Below are positions 1 to 6,455 of a stretch of 11,496 nucleotides of DNA, piece after piece. Position 1 is the stretch's first letter. Each line of letters starts with the position of its first letter. The stretch lies in contig JAFYQA010000132.1 in the NCBI GenBank assembly GCA_017547315.1, positions 1 through 11,496 on the forward strand, read 5' to 3'. The translations under genes and the position numbers were made by a program. The notes under the pieces were generated by a model. That model was not told the DNA's origin. It searched no databases and was given only the letters and a program-made list of their open reading frames with translations. Origin of the DNA: Roseburia sp. Its GTDB lineage: Bacteria; Bacillota_A; Clostridia; Lachnospirales; Lachnospiraceae.

Positions 1-1
1 A

Positions 2-307
2 AGTATTTATCGGGTGCCTTTTTACGTGACAAAAGATTTAAAAAGTACGATTGAAGATTTAAAAGTACAAGGAATTAAGGTATATGCGGCTCACTTAAAG
101 GGTACATTATGTTATGATGAACCGGATTATAAAAAACCGACTGCTTTTATGATTGGCAACGAAGGAAATGGTTTATCGGATGAAATTGCAGATTGTGCAG
201 ATACTTACATTAAAATCCCAATGCAGGGAAAGGTTGAGTCGCTAAATGCTGCCATTTCTGCTACACTTTTGATGTATGAGACGAACCGCCAGCGCAGACA
301 AGGGTAG
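2..307 (+). CDS. TrmH/SpoU-family RNA methyltransferase, 3' end only
   Basis: This is the C-terminal ~101 residues of a SPOUT-class RNA 2'-O-methyltransferase; the gene enters from the left edge, so the GTG at 14 is an internal valine codon (the open frame runs back to base 2 as SIYRVPFY). The two S-adenosylmethionine-binding knot motifs are plain: IGNEGNGLS (about 47-55 counted from the GTG) and IPMQGKVESLNAAISA (69-84), where the N of SLNAA and the E of GNEG are signature residues. Family members methylate a ribose in rRNA or tRNA, using a trefoil-knot dimer in the cytoplasm. The N-terminal substrate-recognition domain is outside the window, so rRNA versus tRNA specificity (RlmB, TsnR-like or other) cannot be decided. 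The next gene follows after 92 bp on the same strand without a visible terminator. Confidence 0.93.
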   Translation, partial: SIYRVPFYVTKDLKSTIEDLKVQGIKVYAAHLKGTLCYDEPDYKKPTAFMIGNEGNGLSDEIADCADTYIKIPMQGKVESLNAAISATLLMYETNRQRRQG

Positions 308-399
308 TATTTGCGATGAAAGGTGTTTTATACGACTAGAGGCAGTGTATGAAACGATGTAATTTGGGAAAATGATAGGAATGATGAGGGTGATAGAAG

Positions 400-663
400 T
401 TGAGAATTTGGTTTAAGATGATAAAGGATAATCGTTTGGTAAAGGATACAACGATTACGGATGAATCGAAGGATACAAGAACGCATAAGATTTTCCGGGC
501 TTTGGAAGAGGCTTGTTATGAATTCGATTTAGGAAGACCAATTTGGCTGGATGCAAATGTGAACGAGTTTAAGCAGAATGCGAAGACTCGTTTCCGTCAG
601 GAGTCATTTGTGGAAACGATTGAATTTGATTTTTTGGAAATGCATGTAATAGAAGAGGACTAG
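400..663 (+). CDS. small conserved hypothetical protein (87 aa)
   Basis: An 87-residue, mixed-charge cytoplasmic protein with no signal peptide, membrane segment or metal motif. I do not recognise a characterised family; the opening MRIWFK and the tail EFDFLEMHVIEED resemble short hypothetical proteins I associate with Lachnospiraceae, which is memory and not a search. The start is a TTG at 400, preceded by an AGGG-type site (386-390) at workable distance. The in-frame ATG at 418 would remove the MRIWFK segment and has no better ribosome site, so TTG is preferred. The gene sits between the RNA methyltransferase and niaR on the same strand, with 61 bp to niaR. That spacer holds a small perfect hairpin (668-683, TTGCTT/AAGCAA) without a T-run. 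Function unknown. Confidence 0.75.
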   Translation: MRIWFKMIKDNRLVKDTTITDESKDTRTHKIFRALEEACYEFDLGRPIWLDANVNEFKQNAKTRFRQESFVETIEFDFLEMHVIEED

Positions 664-724
664 TCAGTTGCTTGTAGAAGCAATAAATGGGTAGGGAACA
701 ACGAATAGATAGGGACCAATTAGG

Positions 725-1240
725 ATGGAAGGAAAAGACAGAAGAGAAAAATTAATCTCGGTATTACAAGAAGCAGATGCTCCGGTGTCTGGAACAGAAC
801 TTGCAAAACAGTTAGGGGTTAGTCGTCAGGTAATTGTACAGGATATCGCGCTGCTTCGTGCAGTGGATAAGAATATTTTGAGTACCAACAAGGGGTATGT
901 TTTACATGTACCGGAGCAGGGGATGGATGGTGTAAAACGCAGTTTTGCGGTAAACCATACGAAGGAACAGATACGAGACGAACTATATACTATCGTAGAT
1001 TATGGCGGAAAAGTACTGGACGTAGTTGTGGAGCATGATATTTATGGACAGATTACTGTGGATTTGATTTTGTGTAATCGTTTAGATGTTGATGAATTTG
1101 TGGAGCGGATTGAGAATAGTAAAAGCCGGCCATTGAAGGTGCTGACGGATGGAGAGCACTGGCATACGGTAGAGGCGGCATCGGAAATAGTACTGGATAA
1201 GATTGAAGAAAAGTTACGCAAGCGGGGATATTTACGATAA
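725..1240 (+). CDS. niaR: NiaR-type niacin-responsive transcriptional repressor
   Basis: A 171-residue repressor of NAD-synthesis and niacin-uptake genes that senses nicotinic acid (family knowledge: YrxA of Bacillus, TM1602 of Thermotoga). Residues 1-62 form an HTH_11 winged helix (recognition helix around SRQVIVQDIALLR, 33-45). Residues 72-171 form the 3H domain, with H78, E86, H145 and H147 at the positions that bind a metal ion in the Thermotoga structure as I recall it; H104 is also present. Length matches the family. The ATG at 725 has AGGGA (711-715) nine bases upstream. The gene is followed by a strong terminator at 1315-1357. The PTS-like permease next door has an operator-like stretch in its leader and may be a NiaR target, which is inference. 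Confidence in the family is high; its actual target set is not visible. Confidence 0.92.
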   Translation: MEGKDRREKLISVLQEADAPVSGTELAKQLGVSRQVIVQDIALLRAVDKNILSTNKGYVLHVPEQGMDGVKRSFAVNHTKEQIRDELYTIVDYGGKVLDVVVEHDIYGQITVDLILCNRLDVDEFVERIENSKSRPLKVLTDGEHWHTVEAASEIVLDKIEEKLRKRGYLR

Positions 1241-1314
1241 TGTGAATTTATTCTGAATTGTACGGATAGCTTGCTACCATGATGAAAATTAAATATTGTC
1301 ATTCGATTTTAAGT

Positions 1315-1357
1315 ATCCGGATGATTTGTAGAAAACTGCAAACGTCCGGATTTTTTT
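1315..1357 (+). terminator. intrinsic terminator after niaR
   Basis: Two stacked stems form one long hairpin. The outer stem is ATCCGGA (1315-1321) with TCCGGAT (1345-1351); after a T-G wobble and a G-C pair and one bulged A (1324), TTTGTAG (1325-1331) pairs with CTGCAAA (1336-1342) around an AAAA loop. A run of seven T (1351-1357) follows. It lies 75 bp after niaR and separates it from the permease. Confidence 0.9.
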
Positions 1358-1434
1358 ATGTATACTTTTGCAGATATGTTTTTTGATCTAGTGATTTTAT
1401 AAAAAAAATGAAGTTGAGACTTGTATATTTCTAC

Positions 1435-1463
1435 TTGCTCCTCTTGTTATATAGTGCTATACT
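1435..1463 (+). promoter_or_regulatory. sigma-70-type promoter of the PTS IIC gene
   Basis: TTGCTC (1435-1440), a 17-bp spacer, then TATACT (1458-1463) preceded by an extended -10 TG (1455-1456). It predicts a transcript start near 1470 and a leader of roughly 80 nt. The 312-bp gap between niaR and the permease otherwise holds only the niaR terminator, this promoter and the operator-like stretch downstream of it. Confidence 0.7.
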
Positions 1464-1464
1464 G

Positions 1465-1499
1465 TGTAAAACAAATGTAAAGACAACTGACAAGACAGT
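1465..1499 (+). promoter_or_regulatory. operator-like repeats in the permease leader, possible NiaR site
   Basis: Just after the -10 box come TGTAAAACA (1465-1473) and TGTAAAGACA (1476-1485), near-copies 11 bp apart and each TGT...ACA dyad-like, then ACTGACAAGACAGT (1486-1499), a 14-bp imperfect palindrome. Such a cluster over the transcript start is the usual place for a repressor. NiaR operators contain TGTC/GACA-type half-sites as far as I recall, and niaR is the neighbouring gene, but I cannot check the consensus here. Confidence 0.4.
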
Positions 1500-1552
1500 G
1501 AAGAAGTGTAATAAGTATATTGTGGTGTCAGGAAAATGTACAGGAGACAATT

Positions 1553-2614
1553 ATGGAAAAAGTGAAAGCATTTTTTAAGAGAAAAAATATTGAGATTTCT
1601 ATAAAACGCTATTTTATCGATGCATTAGGTGCGATGGCACAGGGACTATTTGCATCGCTATTAATCGGAACGATTATCGGAACATTGGGTACACAGTTTG
1701 GTATTGAGATTTTGGTGACAGTTGGTAATTATGCAAAAGCGGCAGTCGGTGCGGCAATGGCGATTGCCATTGGCTATGCATTACAGGCACCGCCATTAGT
1801 TCTTTTTTCATTGGCAGCAGTCGGTGCGGCGGCAAATGAGCTGGGCGGTGCAGGCGGTCCGTTGTCCGTGCTTATCGTAGCAATTTTTGCTGCAGAGTTC
1901 GGTAAGATAGTTTCAAAAGAAACAAAAATTGATATTATCGTCACACCATTCGTAACTATTTTTGTGGGTGTTGTGCTTTCATTATGGTGGGCACCGGCAA
2001 TTGGTGCGACAGCTAGTGCGTTTGGTAATGCGATTATGTGGGCGACGGAACAGCAGCCATTTATTATGGGAATCATCGTATCTGTAGTTGTGGGAATTGC
2101 GCTGACACTTCCAATCAGTAGCGCGGCTATTTGTGCAGCACTTGGACTTACGGGATTGGCAGGTGGCGCAGCTGTAGCTGGTTGCTGTTCACAGATGGTA
2201 GGTTTTGCAGTGTTAAGTTTTCGTGAAAACAAATGGGGCGGCTTTTTTGCACAGGGTATTGGAACTTCGATGCTTCAGATGGGTAATATTGTAAAAAATC
2301 CAAAAATCTGGATTCCAGCGATTCTTACATCAGCCATTACAGGACCGTTGGCGACTTGCGTATTCCATTTGGAAATGAATGGTGCGGCGGTGTCATCCGG
2401 TATGGGAACTTGCGGTCTGGTTGGTCAGATTGGTGTGTATACCGGCTGGCTTTCGGATATTGCGGCAGGAACAAAGGATGCTATTACAGCAATAGACTGG
2501 ATTGGATTAGTATTCATTTGCTTTATTTTGCCGGGAATACTTACCTGGCTGTTTGGAATTTTCTTCCGGAAAATTGGATGGATTAAAGAGAACGATTTGA
2601 AATTGGAATTGTAA
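1553..2614 (+). CDS. PTS-type IIC membrane transporter (PTS_EIIC_2-like)
   Basis: A 353-residue polytopic inner-membrane protein with about eight to ten hydrophobic segments rich in Ala and Gly. A basic N-terminal tail (KVKAFFKRKN, 3-12) precedes the first segment. Marked motifs are FIDALGAMAQGLFASLLIGT (21-40), ELGGAGGPLSVLIVAIFAAE (96-115), and AALGLTGLAGGAAVAGCCSQ (195-214). These fit the PTS_EIIC_2 family of sugar-permease-like proteins. No IIA, IIB or HPr-type partner is nearby, so whether it phosphorylates its substrate, or transports sugar at all, is open. The ATG at 1553 has CAGGAG (1541-1546) at good spacing; an upstream in-frame TTG at 1520 is poorly placed because the ribosome site would lie inside the gene. 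It has its own promoter and terminator. Position beside niaR raises niacin or a precursor as a possible substrate, a guess only. Confidence 0.85.
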   Translation: MEKVKAFFKRKNIEISIKRYFIDALGAMAQGLFASLLIGTIIGTLGTQFGIEILVTVGNYAKAAVGAAMAIAIGYALQAPPLVLFSLAAVGAAANELGGAGGPLSVLIVAIFAAEFGKIVSKETKIDIIVTPFVTIFVGVVLSLWWAPAIGATASAFGNAIMWATEQQPFIMGIIVSVVVGIALTLPISSAAICAALGLTGLAGGAAVAGCCSQMVGFAVLSFRENKWGGFFAQGIGTSMLQMGNIVKNPKIWIPAILTSAITGPLATCVFHLEMNGAAVSSGMGTCGLVGQIGVYTGWLSDIAAGTKDAITAIDWIGLVFICFILPGILTWLFGIFFRKIGWIKENDLKLEL

Positions 2615-2649
2615 GAAGTTTTTGAAAGAAATAAAATGTGTGATGTTTT

Positions 2650-2677
2650 AAGGATAGCGCAGATTGCTATCCTTTTT
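2650..2677 (+). terminator. intrinsic terminator after the PTS IIC gene
   Basis: A perfect 9-bp stem, AAGGATAGC (2650-2658) with GCTATCCTT (2666-2674), around a 7-nt loop and running into a short T tract (2673-2677). It sits 35 bp after the permease stop codon. Confidence 0.88.
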
Positions 2678-2694
2678 CTATGCAGATAAATTAT

Positions 2695-2895
2695 AAATTG
2701 GGCGATATTAGCTATAAACGCAACGCTAACACCCAATTTTATGGAAGCATTGGGTGTTAACGAAACATTTATCCTCTCTGCTGCCCATTTTAACTTGTCT
2801 TTTGGGTGGAGGAGAACTATTAATTCATCATATGGCCCATTTACTTATGAAATTTGGGTGGCAATCAATATTTTATAGTTGTTTTCGCCCAAAGT
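2695..2895. repeat. array of eight alternating TTGGGYG half-sites, 52-bp period
   Basis: Forward half-sites: TTGGGCG at 2698-2704, then TTGGGTG at 2750-2756, 2802-2808 and 2854-2860. Reverse half-sites: CACCCAA at 2730-2736, TGCCCAT at 2782-2788, GGCCCAT at 2834-2840 and CGCCCAA at 2886-2892. Each series repeats every 52 bp exactly, and forward-to-reverse offset is 32 bp (reverse-to-next-forward 20 bp). A/T residues flank each core, giving a consensus near AAATTGGGYG. The 20-25 bp between half-sites are not conserved. The first unit folds as AAATTGGG/CCCAATTT plus TTAGC/GCTAA; the fourth as TTTGGGTGG/TCGCCCAAA with two wobbles; the reverse site at 2730 can instead pair with the forward site at 2750 (CACCCAAT/ATTGGGTG). 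I know no named element with this layout. Confidence 0.85.
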
Positions 2896-2906
2896 GGTAT
2901 TATCTG

Positions 2907-2938
2907 GATACCCGGTTATTTTCAAATAGCAGGGTATC
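2907..2938. repeat. long near-perfect hairpin
   Basis: GATACCC (2907-2913) pairs with GGGTATC (2932-2938); after a single G-A mismatch, GTTATTT (2915-2921) pairs with AAATAGC (2924-2930) with one G-T wobble. The loop is only TC, so the top pair probably opens. No T-run follows, so it is not a standard terminator. Its right arm is also the left arm of the alternative hairpin 2931-2968. Confidence 0.75.
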
Positions 2939-2968
2939 AGAGTTTGAAAATCTTCTATTTACCCTTTT
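2931..2968 (+). repeat. alternative hairpin with trailing T-run
   Basis: AGGGTA (2931-2936) pairs with TACCCT (2960-2965), with AGAG/TTCT possible inside, and the last arm runs into TTTT (2965-2968). It competes for the same bases as hairpin 2907-2938, the layout of an attenuator, but the stem is short and the T-run weak. Confidence 0.4.
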
Positions 2969-2998
2969 AGCCAAGTTTATTGATATATTTGAGCTTGA

Positions 2999-3039
2999 AC
3001 TGGGATGTTATTTGGCAAAAAATATCTATACACCCCAGT
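2999..3039. repeat. hairpin ACTGGG...CCCAGT
   Basis: ACTGGG (2999-3004) is the exact complement of CCCAGT (3034-3039), with TATTT (3009-3013)/AAATA (3020-3024) inside. The GGG-to-CCC offset is 32 bp, the same as in the 52-bp array, suggesting the two are related although the register has been lost. Confidence 0.5.
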
Positions 3040-3232
3040 GAGTAAATTTTTAAATATTTTACTATATATTTGTAGACACCAAGTAAAGAAATCCACAAAT
3101 CCCAATTGAGTAGAACAGATGAATTCGAATGTGTTTTGACGCGGTTTTTGCTAAGATTCGACAGGAGTAATTGTGTATAAATAGTACTTGTGCAGTTCAC
3201 AAAAATTTAAGAAAGAATATCTTCGGAAAACC

Positions 3233-3260
3233 CCACATAAAATTAGAATTGTGGTATAAT
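3233..3260 (+). promoter_or_regulatory. relQ promoter with overlapping inverted repeat
   Basis: A consensus -10 TATAAT (3255-3260) has an extended TG (3252-3253) but no recognisable -35 (CCCACA at the 17-bp position). An inverted repeat CCACA (3233-3237)-N12-TGTGG (3250-3254) ends against the -10 box, where a regulator could act. The inferred start is near 3267. Confidence 0.6.
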
Positions 3261-3301
3261 TGAGAAAGGAGAAAATGTATAGGGAAGGTATGGTTATATA
3301 T

Positions 3302-3949
3302 ATGGAGCAGACTTTTTCTAAGGGTGAAGGAATTGACAGTTGGAATGCGACGATGTTTTTGTACAATTCCGCGTTAAAAGAAGTTAAGACAAAAGTAGAG
3401 ATATTAAATGATGAATTTCAACAGGTACATCAATATAATCCGATAGAATACGTGAAGGCAAGACTTAAGACACCGGAAAGTATCGTGAAGAAGTTAAAGA
3501 GACATGGGCTTGAGACTTCGATTGATAATATGGTGAGTCATATTAAGGATATTGCAGGTATTCGTATCGTATGCTCATTTACGGACGACATTTACCGATT
3601 AGCAGAGATGATTGGTAAGCAGAGAGATTTGACAGTTGTATCCGTTAAGGATTATATTAAGAATCCGAAGGATAGCGGGTATAAAAGTTACCATATGCTG
3701 GTGACAGTTCCGATTTATATGTCGGATCGTATCGTGGATACGAAGGTTGAGATTCAGATTCGAACGATCGCAATGGATTTTTGGGCGAGTTTGGAGCATA
3801 AGATTTATTACAAGTTCGAAGGAAATGCACCTGACTATATCAGCAGGGACTTAAGAGATTGTTCAGAAATTGTATCCATGTTGGATGCGAAGATGCTGCA
3901 GCTGAATGAGGCTATTTTAGAGGCGAAGGCGGCACAGGGTGAAAGGTAA
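3302..3949 (+). CDS. relQ: small alarmone synthetase, (p)ppGpp synthetase RelQ/YjbM type
   Basis: This 215-residue cytoplasmic enzyme transfers pyrophosphate from ATP to GDP or GTP (also GMP in some members) to make (p)ppGpp. It has the synthetase fold only, with no HD hydrolase, TGS or ACT domain, as in the SAS class; the family forms tetramers. Visible motifs: RLKTPESIVKKLKR (54-67, ATP side), DIAGIRIVCSF (83-93, with the Mg-binding Asp83), KDSGYKSYH (123-131, GTP-stacking Tyr127), and VEIQIRTIAMDFW (149-161, catalytic Glu150). Residues 196-213 form the C-terminal helix. Start choice is uncertain: in-frame ATGs lie at 3275, 3290 and 3302. The -10 at 3255 would leave an 8-nt leader for 3275, so 3302, served by AGGGAAGG (3281-3288), is preferred; 3275 has GGAG only 3 nt away. 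The gene precedes an ABC-F gene by 6 bp, so they form an operon. Confidence 0.93.
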   Translation: MEQTFSKGEGIDSWNATMFLYNSALKEVKTKVEILNDEFQQVHQYNPIEYVKARLKTPESIVKKLKRHGLETSIDNMVSHIKDIAGIRIVCSFTDDIYRLAEMIGKQRDLTVVSVKDYIKNPKDSGYKSYHMLVTVPIYMSDRIVDTKVEIQIRTIAMDFWASLEHKIYYKFEGNAPDYISRDLRDCSEIVSMLDAKMLQLNEAILEAKAAQGER

Positions 3950-3955
3950 CAAACG

Positions 3956-5869
3956 ATGAATATTATTAATGTGGAAAATATCACAAAGTCATACACAGAA
4001 AGGATGCTTTTTCATAAAGCATCTTTCTATTTGCAGGAAAATGAAAAAGTGGGCATTATCGGTATCAATGGAACCGGTAAGTCTACACTGTTAAAAATCA
4101 TTGCAGGCATGGAAGAACCGGAAGAGGGAACGGTTATCAAGGCGAATCATGTAGTGGTACATTATCTGCCACAGAATCCGGAATTTGATCCGGAGATGAC
4201 GGTTATGGAAGCGGTGACTGCACAGACAAAAGGCGAAAAAGGTCAGCGCGATGTCATGGCGGACAACTGGAACTTGGAAAGCGAAGCCAAGTCTATGATG
4301 ACAAAGCTTGGAATTACTGATTTTTCACAGAAAGTCGGCGAATTATCCGGTGGTCAGCGTAAACGTCTGGCATTGGTGGCGGCACTTGTCATTCCGTGTG
4401 ATGTATTGCTTTTGGACGAGCCGACCAACCACTTGGATTCTACGATGGCAGATTGGCTGGAAGAGACTTTGAAAAAATGGCGTGGTGCATTGATTATGGT
4501 AACACATGACCGCTACTTTTTGGACAGTGTGTGTAATCGTATCATTGAGGTGGATCGTGGCAGCATCTATAGTTATGATACGAATTATTCCGGCTATTTG
4601 GAACGTAAGGCAGAGCGTGAGGATATCGCACAGGCGAGCGAACGAAAGCGTCAGTCTATTTTACGCAAGGAGTTAGAGTGGGTGAAGCGTGGGGTCAGAG
4701 CACGAACAACCAAGCAGAAAGCCAGATTGCAACGTTATGAAGATTTGAAAAACCAGAGTGTATTAGAGGCAGATGGAAGCGTAGAGATGCATTCTGTATC
4801 GACCCGTATGGGTAAGACAACGGTGGAGGTTGAGCATATTTCGAAAGCTTACGGTGACAATGTACTCTTAGATGATTTTAATTATATTTTCTTGAAAAAT
4901 GATCGTATCGGTTTCGTAGGACCGAACGGAAGTGGTAAGACCACTTTGATGAAGATTATTACCGGAGGTTTAGAACCGGATAGTGGTAATGTGGTGGTTG
5001 GTCAGACGATTAAGATTGGCTACTATACACAGGAATTTGTGGCGGATGATAAGGCGGGCATCGCCTACATGAATCCGAATGAAAAAGTAATTGATTACAT
5101 TAAAAATACAGCCGAATATGTGCGCACAGAGGAAGGGCTGGTATCGGCATCTTCTATGTTAGAGCGATTTTTATTCCCAGCATCGGTGCAGTACAGTCCG
5201 ATTGGGAAATTATCCGGTGGTGAGAAACGCCGGTTGAATTTGCTCCGTGTGTTGATGGAGTCTCCGAATGTGTTAGTACTCGATGAGCCGACGAATGATT
5301 TGGATACAAAGACTTTGACGATTTTGGAAGATTATTTGGATAATTATGATGGTATCGTGATTACTGTTTCTCATGACAGATACTTCTTGGACCGTATTGT
5401 GCGGAGAATTTTTGCCTTTGAAGGTGGTGGTAAATTACGCCAGTACGAGGGTGGTTACACGGATTATGTGAATCGTGTACGAGAAGAAGGCGGTGTGCCG
5501 GGTGGATTTGTAGGCGCAGGAGCCGCAACGAGTATAGGTGGCGGAGCTATGTCCATTGGAGCAGGTGGTGTCGATGGACAGAATGGTCAGACAGAAAAAG
5601 TAGATTCCAGATCAACATGGAAAAATGGCCCGAAGAAGTTGAAATTCACTTACAAAGAAGAACGTGAATATGAAACGATTGAGGCTGATATCGAGGCTTT
5701 AGAAGCAAAAATTGAGGAACTGGATGCGAAGATGCTTACCGTTGCCAGTGATTTTGGAAAATTAAATGCTTTGACCAAAGAAAAAGAAGAAGTGGAACAG
5801 CAATTGGAAGAGAAGATGGAACGCTGGGAGTACTTGGAGGATTTGGCAGAGCGGATTGCGAATCAGTAA
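3956..5869 (+). CDS. ABC-F family ATPase, Uup/YdiF-like
   Basis: A 637-residue soluble protein with two ABC ATPase domains and no membrane segment. ABC-F proteins bind the ribosomal E site and act in translation, stalled-ribosome relief or drug protection. First domain: Walker A GINGTGKST (36-44), signature LSGGQ (130-134), Walker B LLLDEP (151-156, catalytic Glu155), His184. Linker (about 205-285) is basic and helical, with ELEWVKRGVRARTTKQKAR (239-257), close to the Uup type. Second domain: GPNGSGKTT (322-330), LSGGE (419-423), VLDEP (441-445, Glu444), His473. A Gly/Ala-rich tract (512-548) leads to an acidic/basic coiled coil (565-634) like the DNA- or RNA-binding tail of Uup. All catalytic residues are intact. 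The ribosome site GAAAGG (3941-3946) lies inside the end of relQ, implying translational coupling. A resistance role is possible but unsupported. Confidence 0.92.
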   Translation: MNIINVENITKSYTERMLFHKASFYLQENEKVGIIGINGTGKSTLLKIIAGMEEPEEGTVIKANHVVVHYLPQNPEFDPEMTVMEAVTAQTKGEKGQRDVMADNWNLESEAKSMMTKLGITDFSQKVGELSGGQRKRLALVAALVIPCDVLLLDEPTNHLDSTMADWLEETLKKWRGALIMVTHDRYFLDSVCNRIIEVDRGSIYSYDTNYSGYLERKAEREDIAQASERKRQSILRKELEWVKRGVRARTTKQKARLQRYEDLKNQSVLEADGSVEMHSVSTRMGKTTVEVEHISKAYGDNVLLDDFNYIFLKNDRIGFVGPNGSGKTTLMKIITGGLEPDSGNVVVGQTIKIGYYTQEFVADDKAGIAYMNPNEKVIDYIKNTAEYVRTEEGLVSASSMLERFLFPASVQYSPIGKLSGGEKRRLNLLRVLMESPNVLVLDEPTNDLDTKTLTILEDYLDNYDGIVITVSHDRYFLDRIVRRIFAFEGGGKLRQYEGGYTDYVNRVREEGGVPGGFVGAGAATSIGGGAMSIGAGGVDGQNGQTEKVDSRSTWKNGPKKLKFTYKEEREYETIEADIEALEAKIEELDAKMLTVASDFGKLNALTKEKEEVEQQLEEKMERWEYLEDLAERIANQ

Positions 5870-5887
5870 AAAATTGAGGGATTAGAA

Positions 5888-6366
5888 ATGATAAAGGGTT
5901 ATGCAACAATGGAGGGTACAAAAAAGTACCAAGAAGAGATCACGGAATTAGTTCGTCCGGTTTTTAATGGCAGATATACCTATTCAGGACTTGGATTAGG
6001 GACGTTTATTGGCGATTTTAGTGATGAAGTAGCAATGCTTTTCAGAGAGACAATTGAGTATGCCATTTTAAACGGAGTGAATTTTATCGACACGGCAATC
6101 AATTACCGTGGGATGCTTTCCAATTGGATGAAGAACACTCACAGTACATATCATTAGAACGTGTTATGGAGATTGCAGAAAAAGTGTCTTCAAATCACCA
6201 CTTTAGACATTTAATGATACCGATTAATGTGCAGAGCAGGGATGCGGCAGAGAAGAAAAATCAAATGTTTAAAGGGGAAAAATGTTCGATTTTGGAATGT
6301 GCAAAAGGCTGTGGTTTAGAGGTACATGCCAGCGGTTCTCTGGGACAGGGATATGAAAGAATTGAT
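5888..6366 (+). pseudogene. aldo/keto reductase remnant, internal deletion and lost 3' end
   Basis: Two pieces of one aldo/keto reductase lie in different frames. The first (5888 to about 6113) gives the N-terminal barrel start, GLGLGTFIGDFSDE and NGVNFIDTAINYRGM, including the active-site Asp and Tyr of the DTAxxY motif. After RGM at about 6113 its reading loses sense and stops at 6155-6157. In the next frame the match resumes from about 6118 as FQLDEEHSQYISLERVMEIA and goes on to HASGSLGQGYERID (ending 6366), a late-barrel segment. From family layout I estimate that 100-150 residues with the catalytic Lys and His are gone, and the C-terminus after GQGYERID is replaced by unrelated A+T-rich DNA. 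No full-length enzyme can be made. It starts 18 bp after the ABC-F gene with no terminator between, so it may be co-transcribed. Confidence 0.82.
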
Positions 6367-6424
6367 AATAAAAATTTTGTTATTAGTAAATTCTTATTCG
6401 AAACAAAATTTTATAAAATAATAG

Positions 6425-6455
6425 TTGACCTTATAGTTTACTGTAATGATATAAC
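6425..6455 (+). promoter_or_regulatory. merR promoter with 19-bp spacer
   Basis: TTGACC (6425-6430) and TATAAC (6450-6455) are separated by 19 bp, longer than the usual 17 and characteristic of promoters that MerR proteins untwist. ACCTTATA (6428-6435) and TATAACGGT (6450-6458) are inverted copies apart from one base, spanning the spacer. Self-regulation by the gene downstream is the simple reading. Confidence 0.6.

Larger units (their letters stand above)
2678..3254. other. 575-bp gene-free region with dense inverted repeats
   Basis: No open frame here has a ribosome site, family resemblance or plausible composition. The left 200 bp hold the 52-bp-period half-site array (2695-2895). The next 145 bp hold three more GGG/CCC-closed hairpins, listed separately. 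From 3040 the DNA is very A+T rich, with a small hairpin AGTAAA (3041-3046)/TTTACT (3058-3063) and a further CCCAATT (3101-3107) complementary to the array's first half-site. The region ends at the relQ promoter. In this A+T-rich stretch nearly every GGG or CCC belongs to an inverted repeat, which argues for a structured RNA or a protein-binding array and against random spacer. Confidence 0.6.

Noticed and set aside
668..683. TTGCTT/AAGCAA hairpin as a terminator before niaR
   Set aside because: Six-bp stem with no T-run; probably no more than a minor mRNA structure.
1774..2232. 152-codon open frame on the minus strand inside the PTS IIC gene
   Set aside because: Shadow of the Ala/Gly-rich membrane protein; composition is an artefact of the opposite frame and no ribosome site is seen.
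2731..2938. CRISPR array with ~26-nt repeats and ~26-nt spacers
   Set aside because: Spacing is regular, but only the 5-8 bp ends of each unit are conserved; the interiors of the would-be repeats differ, and no cas gene is present.
2931..2968. A true attenuator or riboswitch ahead of relQ
   Set aside because: The stem is short, the T-run weak, and relQ has its own promoter about 290 bp downstream; no known riboswitch core was recognised.
2754..3041. 95-codon open frame on the plus strand
   Set aside because: It crosses the 52-bp array (52 is not a multiple of three), has no ribosome site and no family resemblance.
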